From an uncultured Actinomycetes bacterium (GTDB lineage: Bacteria > Actinomycetota > Actinomycetes > Nanopelagicales > Nanopelagicaceae), in NCBI GenBank assembly GCA_903822245.1, contig CAIJOE010000014.1, forward strand, positions 1-7,529: 7,529 nt of DNA. Direction: 5' to 3'. Position numbers and translations under genes: made by a program. Of the stretch, positions 1 to 6,734 are shown piece by piece (positions within the stretch are counted from its first letter, which is position 1; each line of letters opens with the position of its first letter). A model generated the notes under the pieces. The model did not search any database and was not told where the DNA came from. It saw only the letters and a list, made by a program, of their open reading frames with translations.

Positions 1-11
1 GATAACTAACT

Positions 12-17
12 GGGAGG
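12..17 (+). promoter_or_regulatory. Ribosome binding site of rpmI
   Basis: GGGAGG lies 7 bases before the rpmI ATG, a near-ideal Shine-Dalgarno sequence and spacing that fixes the start. The 24 bases before the gene hold nothing else that can be called. Any infC gene or ribosomal-protein leader would lie outside the window. Confidence 0.85.
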
Positions 18-24
18 TTAGCGA

Positions 25-222
25 ATGCCAAAGATGAAGACCCATAGCGGTGCGAAGAAGACTTTTCGCCTCACCGGAACTGGAAAGGTTATGCACGAAC
101 GTGCAGGCAAGCGCCACCTTCTAGAACACAAGTCATCAAGAGTCACACGTCGACTATCGAGCGATTCAGTTGCTAAGGCACCTGTTTCAACAACCGCCAA
201 GCGCATGCTCGGCCTGAAGTAA
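25..222 (+). CDS. rpmI: 50S ribosomal protein L35 (bL35)
   Basis: This is a small structural protein of the large ribosomal subunit that binds 23S rRNA in the cytoplasm. The 65-residue length is typical. The family N-terminus MPKMKTHSGAKKTF is present, followed by the conserved Lys/Arg-rich stretch with GKRHLLEHKS at about residues 28-37. The protein is strongly basic, as expected for an rRNA binder. The start is fixed by GGGAGG 7 bases upstream. It is followed 15 bases later by rplT, the usual partner (infC-rpmI-rplT order in most bacteria), so the two are almost certainly co-transcribed. A longer reading frame on the opposite strand over the same bases is a shadow with no recognisable content. 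Confidence 0.98.
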   Translation: MPKMKTHSGAKKTFRLTGTGKVMHERAGKRHLLEHKSSRVTRRLSSDSVAKAPVSTTAKRMLGLK

Positions 223-237
223 GGGGAGGAATAAACC

Positions 238-600
238 ATGGCAAGAGTAAAACGCGGTGTACATGCTGCTAAGAAGCGTCGCACAACCCTTGAGCGCGCT
301 GCCGGATATCGTGGTCAACGTTCTCGTCTTTTCGCAAAGGCTAAAGAGCAAGTAACCCACTCGCTGGTATATGCATTTAATGATCGTAAAGATAAGAAGG
401 GCGATTTCCGTCGCCTATGGATTCAACGCATTAATGCTGGTGCACGTGAAAATGGAATTACCTACAACCGTTTCATCCAAGGTTTGAAGGGCGCTGGAAT
501 TGAAGTAGACCGCCGTCTTCTTTCAGATCTTGCAATCAATGATCCTGCTGCATTTAAGGCACTCGTTGAAGTTGCACGCCAGCACCTTGTAAATGCCTAA
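238..600 (+). CDS. rplT: 50S ribosomal protein L20 (bL20)
   Basis: This 23S rRNA-binding protein is needed early in large-subunit assembly. In several bacteria it also represses its own operon by binding the leader RNA; any such leader would lie upstream of this window. The 120-residue length matches the family. The N-terminus MARVKRGVHAAKKRRTTLE is the classic basic extension, followed by AGYRGQRSRLFAKAKEQV (about residues 22-39) and the globular part with RRLWIQRINAGAREN (58-72). A strong Shine-Dalgarno site, GGAGG at 225-229, sits 8 bases before ATG. The gene ends in two in-frame stops (TAA TAA, 598-603), which guard termination. The last 8 bases overlap the start of the downstream methyltransferase gene. 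Confidence 0.98.
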   Translation: MARVKRGVHAAKKRRTTLERAAGYRGQRSRLFAKAKEQVTHSLVYAFNDRKDKKGDFRRLWIQRINAGARENGITYNRFIQGLKGAGIEVDRRLLSDLAINDPAAFKALVEVARQHLVNA

Positions 601-1399
601 TAACCAAATTACGAGCCTTCATTCTCCGCATGTCGAGAGAGTGAAGGCTCTTTTGGGCTCTCGAGGTAAGAAAGTTCGCCAAGCCGAAAAAGAATTTGTG
701 GCCGATGGCATTCAAAGTGTTCGCGAGGCACTGATTTCAACGAACGAATCAGCTCCGAAAGTAATTCACCTTTATGTAACTGAAAAGGGATTTGCCAAAC
801 TGCAAGCGGAATTACCTTCAGACATTTTAGGTCTTGCCCCGGTTATTCATGTTTCCGATGAAGTGATGACAGAAATGGCTGATACTGAATCGCCTCAGGG
901 AATTCTGGCACTTTGCAAATATACAGAAATGACGCTTTACAAAATTGCTCAAGCCCAAGCAAAACGGATTGCATATTTTTGGGAGATACAAGATCCAGGA
1001 AACGGCGGAACCGTCATAAGAACGGCCGAAGCGTGTGGTTTTGATGCCGTAATCTTTTCGACAAATAGTGTCGACGCTTACGCGCCAAAAACTATTCGGG
1101 CAACAGTAGGTGCGATTTGGCATATCCCGGTGGTTGAGGGAATAGGGCTTGAAGAATTAATGGAGTTCGCGATAAAGCAAGGATTTGAGACGATCGCTTT
1201 GGCAGGAGACGCCAGTAGATCAATTTTGGAGATTGAGAAGAGTGATAAACAGCTTTTAATCTTCGGCAATGAAGCAAGGGGCTTGCCAGATATAACTGGT
1301 TTAGATCACCGCGTAAATATCCCAATGAAGGGAAAATCGGAAAGTTTAAACGTGGCAAGTGCAGCGGCAATAGCGATGTTTGAAGTGGGAATTCGGTAG
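593..1399 (+). CDS. SpoU/TrmH-family RNA 2'-O-methyltransferase (23S rRNA/tRNA type)
   Basis: This is a SPOUT-class, SAM-dependent RNA ribose methyltransferase; the exact target RNA and nucleotide cannot be read from the sequence. An N-terminal SpoU substrate-binding region (about residues 15-108) is followed by the knotted catalytic domain. Motif 1 is DPGNGGTVIRTAEACG (134-149, with N137 and R143), motif 2 is LIFGNEARGL (222-231, E227), and motif 3 is IPMKGKSESLNVAS (243-256, N253), so all three SAM-binding or catalytic motifs are intact. The 268-residue length fits the TsnR/YsgA-like branch. The start cannot lie further upstream because an in-frame TAA (590-592) directly precedes the ATG. 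No Shine-Dalgarno is visible, so translation probably depends on coupling with rplT, which it overlaps by 8 bases. A methylase between rplT and pheS is a known actinobacterial arrangement. Confidence 0.93.
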   Translation: MPNNQITSLHSPHVERVKALLGSRGKKVRQAEKEFVADGIQSVREALISTNESAPKVIHLYVTEKGFAKLQAELPSDILGLAPVIHVSDEVMTEMADTESPQGILALCKYTEMTLYKIAQAQAKRIAYFWEIQDPGNGGTVIRTAEACGFDAVIFSTNSVDAYAPKTIRATVGAIWHIPVVEGIGLEELMEFAIKQGFETIALAGDASRSILEIEKSDKQLLIFGNEARGLPDITGLDHRVNIPMKGKSESLNVASAAAIAMFEVGIR

Positions 1400-1410
1400 G
1401 ATCTCGCATT

Positions 1411-2427
1411 ATGTCGCTTACCGCCTCTGAACTAGCAACGATAGTTAAGGGCGCTCTAAGTGCAATTGCAGGGGCCGGCGACTTATCTGAAATTAAAAAA
1501 GTAAAAATTGAGCACCTGGGGGATAAGTCACCTCTGGCAAAGGCAAGTCAAAGCCTAGGATCACTTCCGGCAGATCAAAAAGCTGAATTTGGTAAAGTTG
1601 TTGGAGCGGCAAAGAGTGAAGTTAATTCTGCCTTCGAGGCACGTGTCCTTGAACTTGAAGCACTGCGTGATGCGAAAGTTTTGTTAGAGGAGAAAGTAGA
1701 CGTCACACTTCCCGCACCAAAAATTTCAAAGGGTGGGCTTCACCCGCTCACAATTTTAACAAATGAAATAAACGATCTTTTCCTTGGTCTTGGGTATCGA
1801 GTTGCCGAAGGACCAGAGTTGGAATCTGAATGGCTAAATTTCGATGCCCTAAATATCCCAGCCGATCATCCAGCCCGAACAATGCAAGATACATTTTTTG
1901 TTGAACCGCTTGAAGCCAAACTAGTCCTACGAACTCATACTTCACCAGTGCAAATTCGCACGATGCTAGAAAATAAACCTCCGATTTATGTAATCTGCCC
2001 TGGTCGCACCTATCGTGCCGATGAATTGGACGCCACGCACACACCTGTCTTTAGCCAGGTAGAAGGTTTAGTAATTGATCGCGGAATCACGATGGCTGAT
2101 CTAAAGGGAACTTTGGATTATTTCGCACAAGCAATGTTTGGCCCAGAAGTTAAGACTCGTTTGCGTCCTTCATTCTTCCCATTTACGGAACCGAGCGCTG
2201 AAGTTGACTTCTTTTTTAATGGTCGCTGGGTTGAGTGGGGTGGCTGCGGGATGGTTAATCCAAAGGTCCTACAAGCATGTGGGATAGATACCGAGGAATT
2301 TTCTGGTTTCGCTTTTGGAATGGGACTAGAACGAACCCTTATGGTGCGTCATGGCATTACTGATATGCATGACATCGTTGAAGCAGATATTCGTTTCACG
2401 CAGAGTTTTGGACTCGGTGGCCGATGA
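1411..2427 (+). CDS. pheS: Phenylalanine--tRNA ligase alpha subunit
   Basis: This is the catalytic subunit of the (alpha-beta)2 class IIc synthetase that charges tRNA-Phe. An N-terminal helical, probably coiled-coil arm (about residues 1-95) is followed by the class II core. Motif 1 lies around HPLTILTNEINDLFLGLGY (111-129) and AEGPELE (132-138). Motif 2 is in the stretch 199-219 with YRADELDATHTPVFSQVEG. The Phe-pocket region RPSFFPFTEPSAEVD covers 252-266, and motif 3 is GFAFGMGLERTLM (299-311) with its conserved Arg. The tail MVRHGITDMHDIVEADIRFT resembles actinobacterial PheS. The length, 338 residues, is normal. Only 11 bases separate it from the methylase gene. A weak AGGA (1398-1401) lies 9 bases before ATG. 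There is no room for a T-box or attenuator leader here. Confidence 0.98.
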   Translation: MSLTASELATIVKGALSAIAGAGDLSEIKKVKIEHLGDKSPLAKASQSLGSLPADQKAEFGKVVGAAKSEVNSAFEARVLELEALRDAKVLLEEKVDVTLPAPKISKGGLHPLTILTNEINDLFLGLGYRVAEGPELESEWLNFDALNIPADHPARTMQDTFFVEPLEAKLVLRTHTSPVQIRTMLENKPPIYVICPGRTYRADELDATHTPVFSQVEGLVIDRGITMADLKGTLDYFAQAMFGPEVKTRLRPSFFPFTEPSAEVDFFFNGRWVEWGGCGMVNPKVLQACGIDTEEFSGFAFGMGLERTLMVRHGITDMHDIVEADIRFTQSFGLGGR

Positions 2428-4886
2428 AAATTCCAATGTCCTGGATAAAAGAATTTGTTGATGTCCCCGCGGATACTTCACTTGAAACCCTTGAAGATGC
2501 ATTCGTTAAAGTGGGTTTTGAAATTGAGAGCATTCAAGTATTAGGGGCGGACTTAATTGGGCCATTGGTCATCGCTCAAGTTAAGGAAATAGAAGAACTT
2601 GTTGGGCATAAGAAGCCGATTCGTTACGTCGGACTTGATTGTGGTGAAGGTAAGACCCGATATGTGATTTGCGGTGCAACAAACTTTGTAGTTGACGATC
2701 TAATTGTCGCAGCTTTGCCTGGAGCAGTACTTCCAGGTAATTTTGAAATTTCTGCTCGGGAGACTTATGGCAAGACGAGCAATGGGATGATCTGTTCAGC
2801 GAGAGAACTGGGCATTAGCGATGAGCATGCAGGAATCATCGTTATTCCTGCCGGGTTAGCAAAAATAGGACAAGATGCCATCGAACTTCTTGAAATTAAT
2901 GACGTTGTAATTGATGCGGCGGTAAATCCAGATCGTGGATACGCCCTTTCAATTAGAGGCCTTGCTAGAGAATTATCCGCATCCTTAGGTTTGAAGTTTA
3001 ATGATCCAGCATTGCAAGTTGAACCAAAGCGCTTTGAAGTCAATAAAAGCGGTATCCAGGTTGCAATCGAGGACCCTGAAGCATTATCCGTAGTTTACAT
3101 ACGAACTATTGAGGGATTTGATATTAAAGCAGTAACTCCACTTTGGATGAGCCGTCGAATTGAAAAGTGTGGAATGCGATCTATTTCCTTGGCAGTCGAT
3201 ATCACAAACTATGTAATGCTTGAGTTGGGCCAACCACTTCATGCATTTGATAAAACAAAGATAAAAGAATCACTGGTTATGCGTCGGGCAGGTTCAGATA
3301 AAGTTCTCAAGACTCTAGATGGTCAGGAACGTAAGCTCGCAGCAGATGATTTGGTTGTTGCCGATAAGAGTGGTCCACTGGCATTGGCAGGTGTTATGGG
3401 TGGAGCCTCAACAGAAGTCACCTCGACTACAACTTCGATTGCCCTTGAGGGCGCACGCTTTGATCCAATAACAATTGCAAAATCTTCCAGAAGGCACAGA
3501 CTTTCATCAGAGGCATCGCGCCGCTTAGAGCGAGGCGTTGATCCTTCACTTGCCGAGATATCTACTGCCAGGGCAATTGATTTAATGATCGAATTGGGGG
3601 GTGCAAAATATGTCGGTAGCGCGTTTGCAGGCTCACCTAGATATTCTGAGAATTTAACTTTTGATCCTAATTTTGTGAGCAAGTATCTTGGAACTGAAGT
3701 TTCCTTAAAAGAGGTTGAAGAAAGTTTGGTTTTGGTTGGGTGCAAGATTTCGAAGAAGTCGGATAGTCACTGGATTATTACTCCTCCAAATTGGCGAGCT
3801 GACTTAAGTCTGGCACCAGATTTAGTTGAAGAAGTGGCCCGCAATATTGGGTTTGATCGCATTCCCTCGACATTGCCGATTGGCAAATCCGGAGCGAGAT
3901 TGAATGATTTCCAGTATCGCAAACGAGGTATTTCAAATTACTTGGCTAGCAATGGTTTTTCTGAGGTTTACAACTACCCATTTGTGAATCCAAAGTATCT
4001 GGCCGATTTAGGTTTTATTGGCGAACGCGCCAAAGCTTTCAGACTTGCCAACCCAATGTCAGAAGAATTTCCTGATCTTCGAACCCATTTACTTCCCGGA
4101 TTACTACAGGCTGTTGTTCGAAATATGGGACGAGGCCAAAAAAATGTTGCCATTTTTGAAATTGGTTCAGTTTTCAGGGATACAGTAAAACTAGCCTCAC
4201 AACCGATTATAGGAATTAAAAAGCGCCCTACTCCTGAAACAATCAAATCTATTTACGACGGAGTTCCAGTCCAGCCAGTACAGGTAGCGGGAGTGGTGGC
4301 AGGCAAAATATGCCCAGATGGTTGGAGTGGTAAAGCGGATGCCTTTACTTGGAATGAAGCAATTGGTTTTGCAATCAAGATTGTGGAAATTTCTGGAAAT
4401 AGTTTTGAAATTGTTCCATCAGATTTTGCTCCTTGGCATCCTGGGCGTTGCGCAGAAATTAGAGTAGATGGGAAAGCAGTTGCACATGCTGGAGAATTGC
4501 ACCCTCGAGTAATAGCAATGTTAGGTCTTCCAGAAAGATCTTGTGCTTTCACAGTTGTGCTCAGCGCTTTACCGGTTCAGTCGACCATTAAATCTTCACA
4601 ATTACTCACAATGCCAGCAGCTGTTCAAGACATCGCTCTAGTTGTTGATGCCCAAGTTCCAGCTACCAAAGTCGAGGCGGCTCTGAGAACAGGGGCGGGG
4701 GATTTGCTTGAGAGCATCCAACTATTTGACCGTTATGACAAATTGGGGGATGGAAAAGTTTCTTTGGCCTACTCGATGGTATTCCGTGCTGCAGATCGGA
4801 CCCTAACGGCAGATGAGGTTTCAGCTTTTAGAGAGGCGGCCGCAGCAAGGGCGCTCAAAGAATGCGGGGCTATCGTAAGGTCTTGA
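2424..4886 (+). CDS. pheT: Phenylalanine--tRNA ligase beta subunit
   Basis: This partner of PheS provides tRNA binding and editing of mischarged Tyr-tRNA-Phe. The full-length bacterial domain order is present in 820 residues. The N-terminus MKIPMSWIKEFVDVP leads into an EMAP-II-like tRNA-binding domain (about 40-150, including NGMICSARELG at 120-130). The B3/B4 editing region (about 213-390) contains LELGQPLHAFD (266-276) and RLSSEASRRLERGVDP (359-374). Next come B5 (about 405-480, with PNWRADLSLAPDLVEEVARN) and the catalytic-like domain. The C-terminal FDX-ACB anticodon-binding domain (about 729-820) carries FRAADRTLTADE, an actinobacterial-looking signature. The ATG overlaps the pheS stop as ATGA with no clear Shine-Dalgarno, pointing to translational coupling that keeps the subunits equimolar. 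No hairpin terminator follows the stop. Confidence 0.98.
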   Translation: MKIPMSWIKEFVDVPADTSLETLEDAFVKVGFEIESIQVLGADLIGPLVIAQVKEIEELVGHKKPIRYVGLDCGEGKTRYVICGATNFVVDDLIVAALPGAVLPGNFEISARETYGKTSNGMICSARELGISDEHAGIIVIPAGLAKIGQDAIELLEINDVVIDAAVNPDRGYALSIRGLARELSASLGLKFNDPALQVEPKRFEVNKSGIQVAIEDPEALSVVYIRTIEGFDIKAVTPLWMSRRIEKCGMRSISLAVDITNYVMLELGQPLHAFDKTKIKESLVMRRAGSDKVLKTLDGQERKLAADDLVVADKSGPLALAGVMGGASTEVTSTTTSIALEGARFDPITIAKSSRRHRLSSEASRRLERGVDPSLAEISTARAIDLMIELGGAKYVGSAFAGSPRYSENLTFDPNFVSKYLGTEVSLKEVEESLVLVGCKISKKSDSHWIITPPNWRADLSLAPDLVEEVARNIGFDRIPSTLPIGKSGARLNDFQYRKRGISNYLASNGFSEVYNYPFVNPKYLADLGFIGERAKAFRLANPMSEEFPDLRTHLLPGLLQAVVRNMGRGQKNVAIFEIGSVFRDTVKLASQPIIGIKKRPTPETIKSIYDGVPVQPVQVAGVVAGKICPDGWSGKADAFTWNEAIGFAIKIVEISGNSFEIVPSDFAPWHPGRCAEIRVDGKAVAHAGELHPRVIAMLGLPERSCAFTVVLSALPVQSTIKSSQLLTMPAAVQDIALVVDAQVPATKVEAALRTGAGDLLESIQLFDRYDKLGDGKVSLAYSMVFRAADRTLTADEVSAFREAAAARALKECGAIVRS

Positions 4887-4902
4887 TGTATAAATATGCA
4901 TA
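4885..4902. promoter_or_regulatory. Putative ArgR operator, ARG box 1
   Basis: The 14-bp core TGTATAAATATGCA (4887-4900) is an imperfect palindrome fitting TGNATAWWWATNCA, close to the known ArgR consensus core TGAATAWWWATTCA. The 18-bp form begins on the last two bases of the pheT stop codon. It pairs with a second box whose centre is 20 bp downstream. The two 18-bp boxes are separated by 2 bp, within the 2-3 bp spacing known for ArgR hexamer operators. The match is seen in the sequence; binding is inferred. Confidence 0.75.
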
Positions 4903-4904
4903 AT

Positions 4905-4922
4905 ATTGAATATATATGCAAT
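4905..4922. promoter_or_regulatory. Putative ArgR operator, ARG box 2
   Basis: ATTGAATATATATGCAAT is a near-perfect palindrome (only one symmetric pair of positions breaks it). It differs at one position from the E. coli-type ARG box wNTGAATWWWWATTCANw. It overlaps the proposed -35 element of the argC promoter, so a bound arginine-ArgR complex would block RNA polymerase. ATATGCA recurs at the same place in both boxes (4894-4900 and 4914-4920), a 20-bp direct repeat placing both on about the same face of the helix. Confidence 0.8.
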
Positions 4923-4934
4923 ATCTGATACCAT
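4906..4934 (+). promoter_or_regulatory. Predicted argC promoter with extended -10, probably giving a leaderless mRNA
   Basis: A -35-like TTGAAT (4906-4911) and a -10-like TACCAT (4929-4934) are separated by 17 bp. TG one base before the -10 (4926-4927) makes it an extended -10. With the usual short gap, transcription would start at about 4941, the A of the argC ATG. No Shine-Dalgarno is visible before argC, which fits a leaderless transcript, common in Actinobacteria. The hexamers each match the sigma70/SigA consensus at only 4 of 6 positions, so the call rests on spacing and context. Confidence 0.55.
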
Positions 4935-4940
4935 AAATCT

Positions 4941-5963
4941 ATGAAAACAGGAATTGTTGGGGGAAGTGGCTACGCAGGTGGCGAGTTAATCAAGCTACTT
5001 TCGGTCCACCCAAAATTTGAGATCACCTATATATCGGCCGGCACTAGCGCTGGCGAAGAAATTACTTCAATTCATCCCCACCTCTTTTCTTTTGCTGGTC
5101 AGAAATTTTCGGCTACAAACCTTAAGGATATCAACGAGTGCGAAATTGTATTTTTGGCGTTGCCGCATGGTGAATCCGCCAAGTTAGTTAACGAGATCTC
5201 AAAGGAAGTGAAGGTTGTGGACCTGGGAGCAGACTTTAGGCTTTCATCAAGAGATAAGTGGCAGAAGTACTACGGTGGTAATCATGCGGGCAAGTTCACC
5301 TATGGATTGCCTGAAATTCATGGCAATAGAGATCTGATTGCTAAAACTAATAGGTTGGCAAACCCAGGATGTTATGCAACAGCAATCTCACTTGCCTGCG
5401 CGCCTGCACTTGATGCGGGAATAATCGAAGGTTCAGACATAGTTGTAGTTGCCGCAAGCGGAACTACTGGAGCGGGACGCACTGCCAAGGTGAATCTACT
5501 TGGTAGTGAAGTAATGAATTCTTTGACTTCTTACAAATTCGGAGGAGTCCATCAACATACTCCAGAAATTGAAGAGGTACTTTCTGGAATTACTGGATCA
5601 GAAATTAGAATTTCATTCACCCCAATATTGGCACCTATGCCCAGAGGTATATTGGCAACAGTAACTGCAAAATTGTCTAAGGATATGAGAATTGAAGAAG
5701 CACACAAAATTTATAGAGATTATTTTACTGAATCTGATTTCGTAGAGGTTTTACCTCTTGGAAAATTGCCACAAACCTCTTCTGTAAATGGAACAAATAA
5801 GGTTGCTATGCAGATAGCTGTAGATGAACATACAAAGCGAATTGTTGTGTCATGTGCAATTGATAATTTAGGCAAGGGTGCTGCCGGTCAAGCGATCCAA
5901 AATGCGAACTTGATGTGTGGGTTCATCGAAGGTGCCGGACTCTGGCAAATAGGGGTGAAGTAA
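4941..5963 (+). CDS. argC: N-acetyl-gamma-glutamyl-phosphate reductase
   Basis: This enzyme catalyses the third step of arginine synthesis, the NADPH-dependent reduction of N-acetylglutamyl phosphate to the semialdehyde, in the cytoplasm. The N-terminal dinucleotide-binding motif GIVGGSGYAGGEL (4-16) is clear. The catalytic cysteine is C144 in ANPGCYAT (140-147). The conserved His region GGVHQHTPEIEE covers 201-212, with NPGC and SGTTGAGR (173-180) intact. The C-terminal segment with NLGKGAAGQAIQNANLM (309-325) is typical of the family. The length of 340 residues is normal. The ATG is the only start that keeps the nucleotide-binding motif at the usual distance. It lies under a predicted ArgR-controlled promoter and lacks a Shine-Dalgarno. 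The stop codon TAA abuts the argB start with no spacer and in the same frame. LysY of the LysW pathway is a paralogue, but the partners here point to arginine. Confidence 0.96.
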   Translation: MKTGIVGGSGYAGGELIKLLSVHPKFEITYISAGTSAGEEITSIHPHLFSFAGQKFSATNLKDINECEIVFLALPHGESAKLVNEISKEVKVVDLGADFRLSSRDKWQKYYGGNHAGKFTYGLPEIHGNRDLIAKTNRLANPGCYATAISLACAPALDAGIIEGSDIVVVAASGTTGAGRTAKVNLLGSEVMNSLTSYKFGGVHQHTPEIEEVLSGITGSEIRISFTPILAPMPRGILATVTAKLSKDMRIEEAHKIYRDYFTESDFVEVLPLGKLPQTSSVNGTNKVAMQIAVDEHTKRIVVSCAIDNLGKGAAGQAIQNANLMCGFIEGAGLWQIGVK

Positions 5964-5966
5964 TTG
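5951..5966 (+). promoter_or_regulatory. Ribosome binding site and TTG start of argB
   Basis: AGGGG (5951-5955), inside the last codons of argC, lies 8 bases before TTG (5964-5966). The TTG is chosen because an in-frame TAA directly precedes it, ruling out any upstream start. The ATP-binding motif FKYGG also begins only five residues in, leaving no later start that keeps the catalytic Lys. Confidence 0.8.
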
Positions 5967-6734
5967 ACCCTTGTTTTCAAATATGGGGGCCATGCCCTTC
6001 CTCAAGCAGGAACGATAGATCCCACCATCACGTATTTAGCTTCACTTATTAAGTCCGGCACCAAAGTAATTCTTGTTCATGGTGGGGGACCTCAAATCAA
6101 CAAGGAACTAGAAGTCCACGGTATTGAAAGTGAAATGGTTAATGGTTTTCGAAAGACAACACCTGAAGTTTTTTCGATCGTTCAAAGAACTCTCTCTGGA
6201 GAAGTATTGCGCAACATTGTGAACCAATTTATTAGTGCTGGAATCAATGCTGTCGGATTATCGGCTGGCGATGGGGGTCTGGTTAGGGGTATTCAAAAAG
6301 ACTTAGCTCTTGGATTGGTTGGAGTAGTCGATCAGGTTGATCCATCAATCGTAATTAGTCTTATCAACCAAGGTTTCACACCCGTTATTTGCCCAATAGG
6401 CGTTGATGTTAAAGGCCAAGGGCTAAACATGAATGCGGATCTGGTAGCTGGTGCAATCGGTGGTGCGCTCAAATCGGAATGTGTTTATTTCTCAACCGAT
6501 GTATCTGGTATCTACCGAAGCTGGCCAGATAAAACTACATTAATTGATTCTATTAATTCCAAAGACTTGCAAGAAATATCTAAAAATTTCAAAGAAGGAA
6601 TGATTCCCAAAGCACAGGCTGTTCTTAACGCGATCAACTCAGGGGCGAAGAGCGCTCGAATATTTGATGGTAGAGAAGCAGCAAATGTTGAACTTGCAAT
6701 GGCAGGATCTATTGGAACATTGGTGGTGCCATGA
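5964..6734 (+). CDS. argB: Acetylglutamate kinase, short form
   Basis: This amino-acid-kinase-family enzyme phosphorylates N-acetylglutamate, the second step of arginine synthesis. The core is complete: K6 in FKYGG (5-9), VHGGGPQIN (38-46), substrate-binding R63 in NGFRKTT, LNMNADL (154-160) with N155 and D159, STDVSG (177-182) and K216 in GMIPK. At 256 residues it is about the size of the E. coli enzyme and shorter than usual actinobacterial ArgB (near 300). The N-terminal helix before the Gly-rich loop is missing. The C-terminal HxxLLExFTxxGxGT signature of arginine-sensitive kinases is replaced by a shorter ANVELAMAGSIGTLV (239-253). YRSWPDK (184-190) still resembles actinobacterial ArgB. 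I infer that it is not, or is weakly, feedback-inhibited. The TTG start follows the argC stop directly, and its end overlaps argD by ATGA. LysZ is less likely because HGGGPQ and the NAG-binding Arg are ArgB-like. Confidence 0.94.
   Translation: MTLVFKYGGHALPQAGTIDPTITYLASLIKSGTKVILVHGGGPQINKELEVHGIESEMVNGFRKTTPEVFSIVQRTLSGEVLRNIVNQFISAGINAVGLSAGDGGLVRGIQKDLALGLVGVVDQVDPSIVISLINQGFTPVICPIGVDVKGQGLNMNADLVAGAIGGALKSECVYFSTDVSGIYRSWPDKTTLIDSINSKDLQEISKNFKEGMIPKAQAVLNAINSGAKSARIFDGREAANVELAMAGSIGTLVVP

Noticed and set aside
18..284. Reverse-strand open frame across rpmI and the start of rplT
   Set aside because: It is antisense to two certain ribosomal protein genes, has an Arg/Leu-rich composition typical of such shadows and no known motif. 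The same applies to the other antisense frames over the methylase, pheS, pheT and argB.
1400..1410. T-box or attenuation leader controlling pheST
   Set aside because: Only 11 bases lie between the methylase stop and the pheS start, too few for any leader structure.
4887..4940. Rho-independent terminator after pheT
   Set aside because: The gap is AT-rich with palindromes, but there is no GC-rich stem followed by a T run. The symmetry is better explained by ArgR operators.
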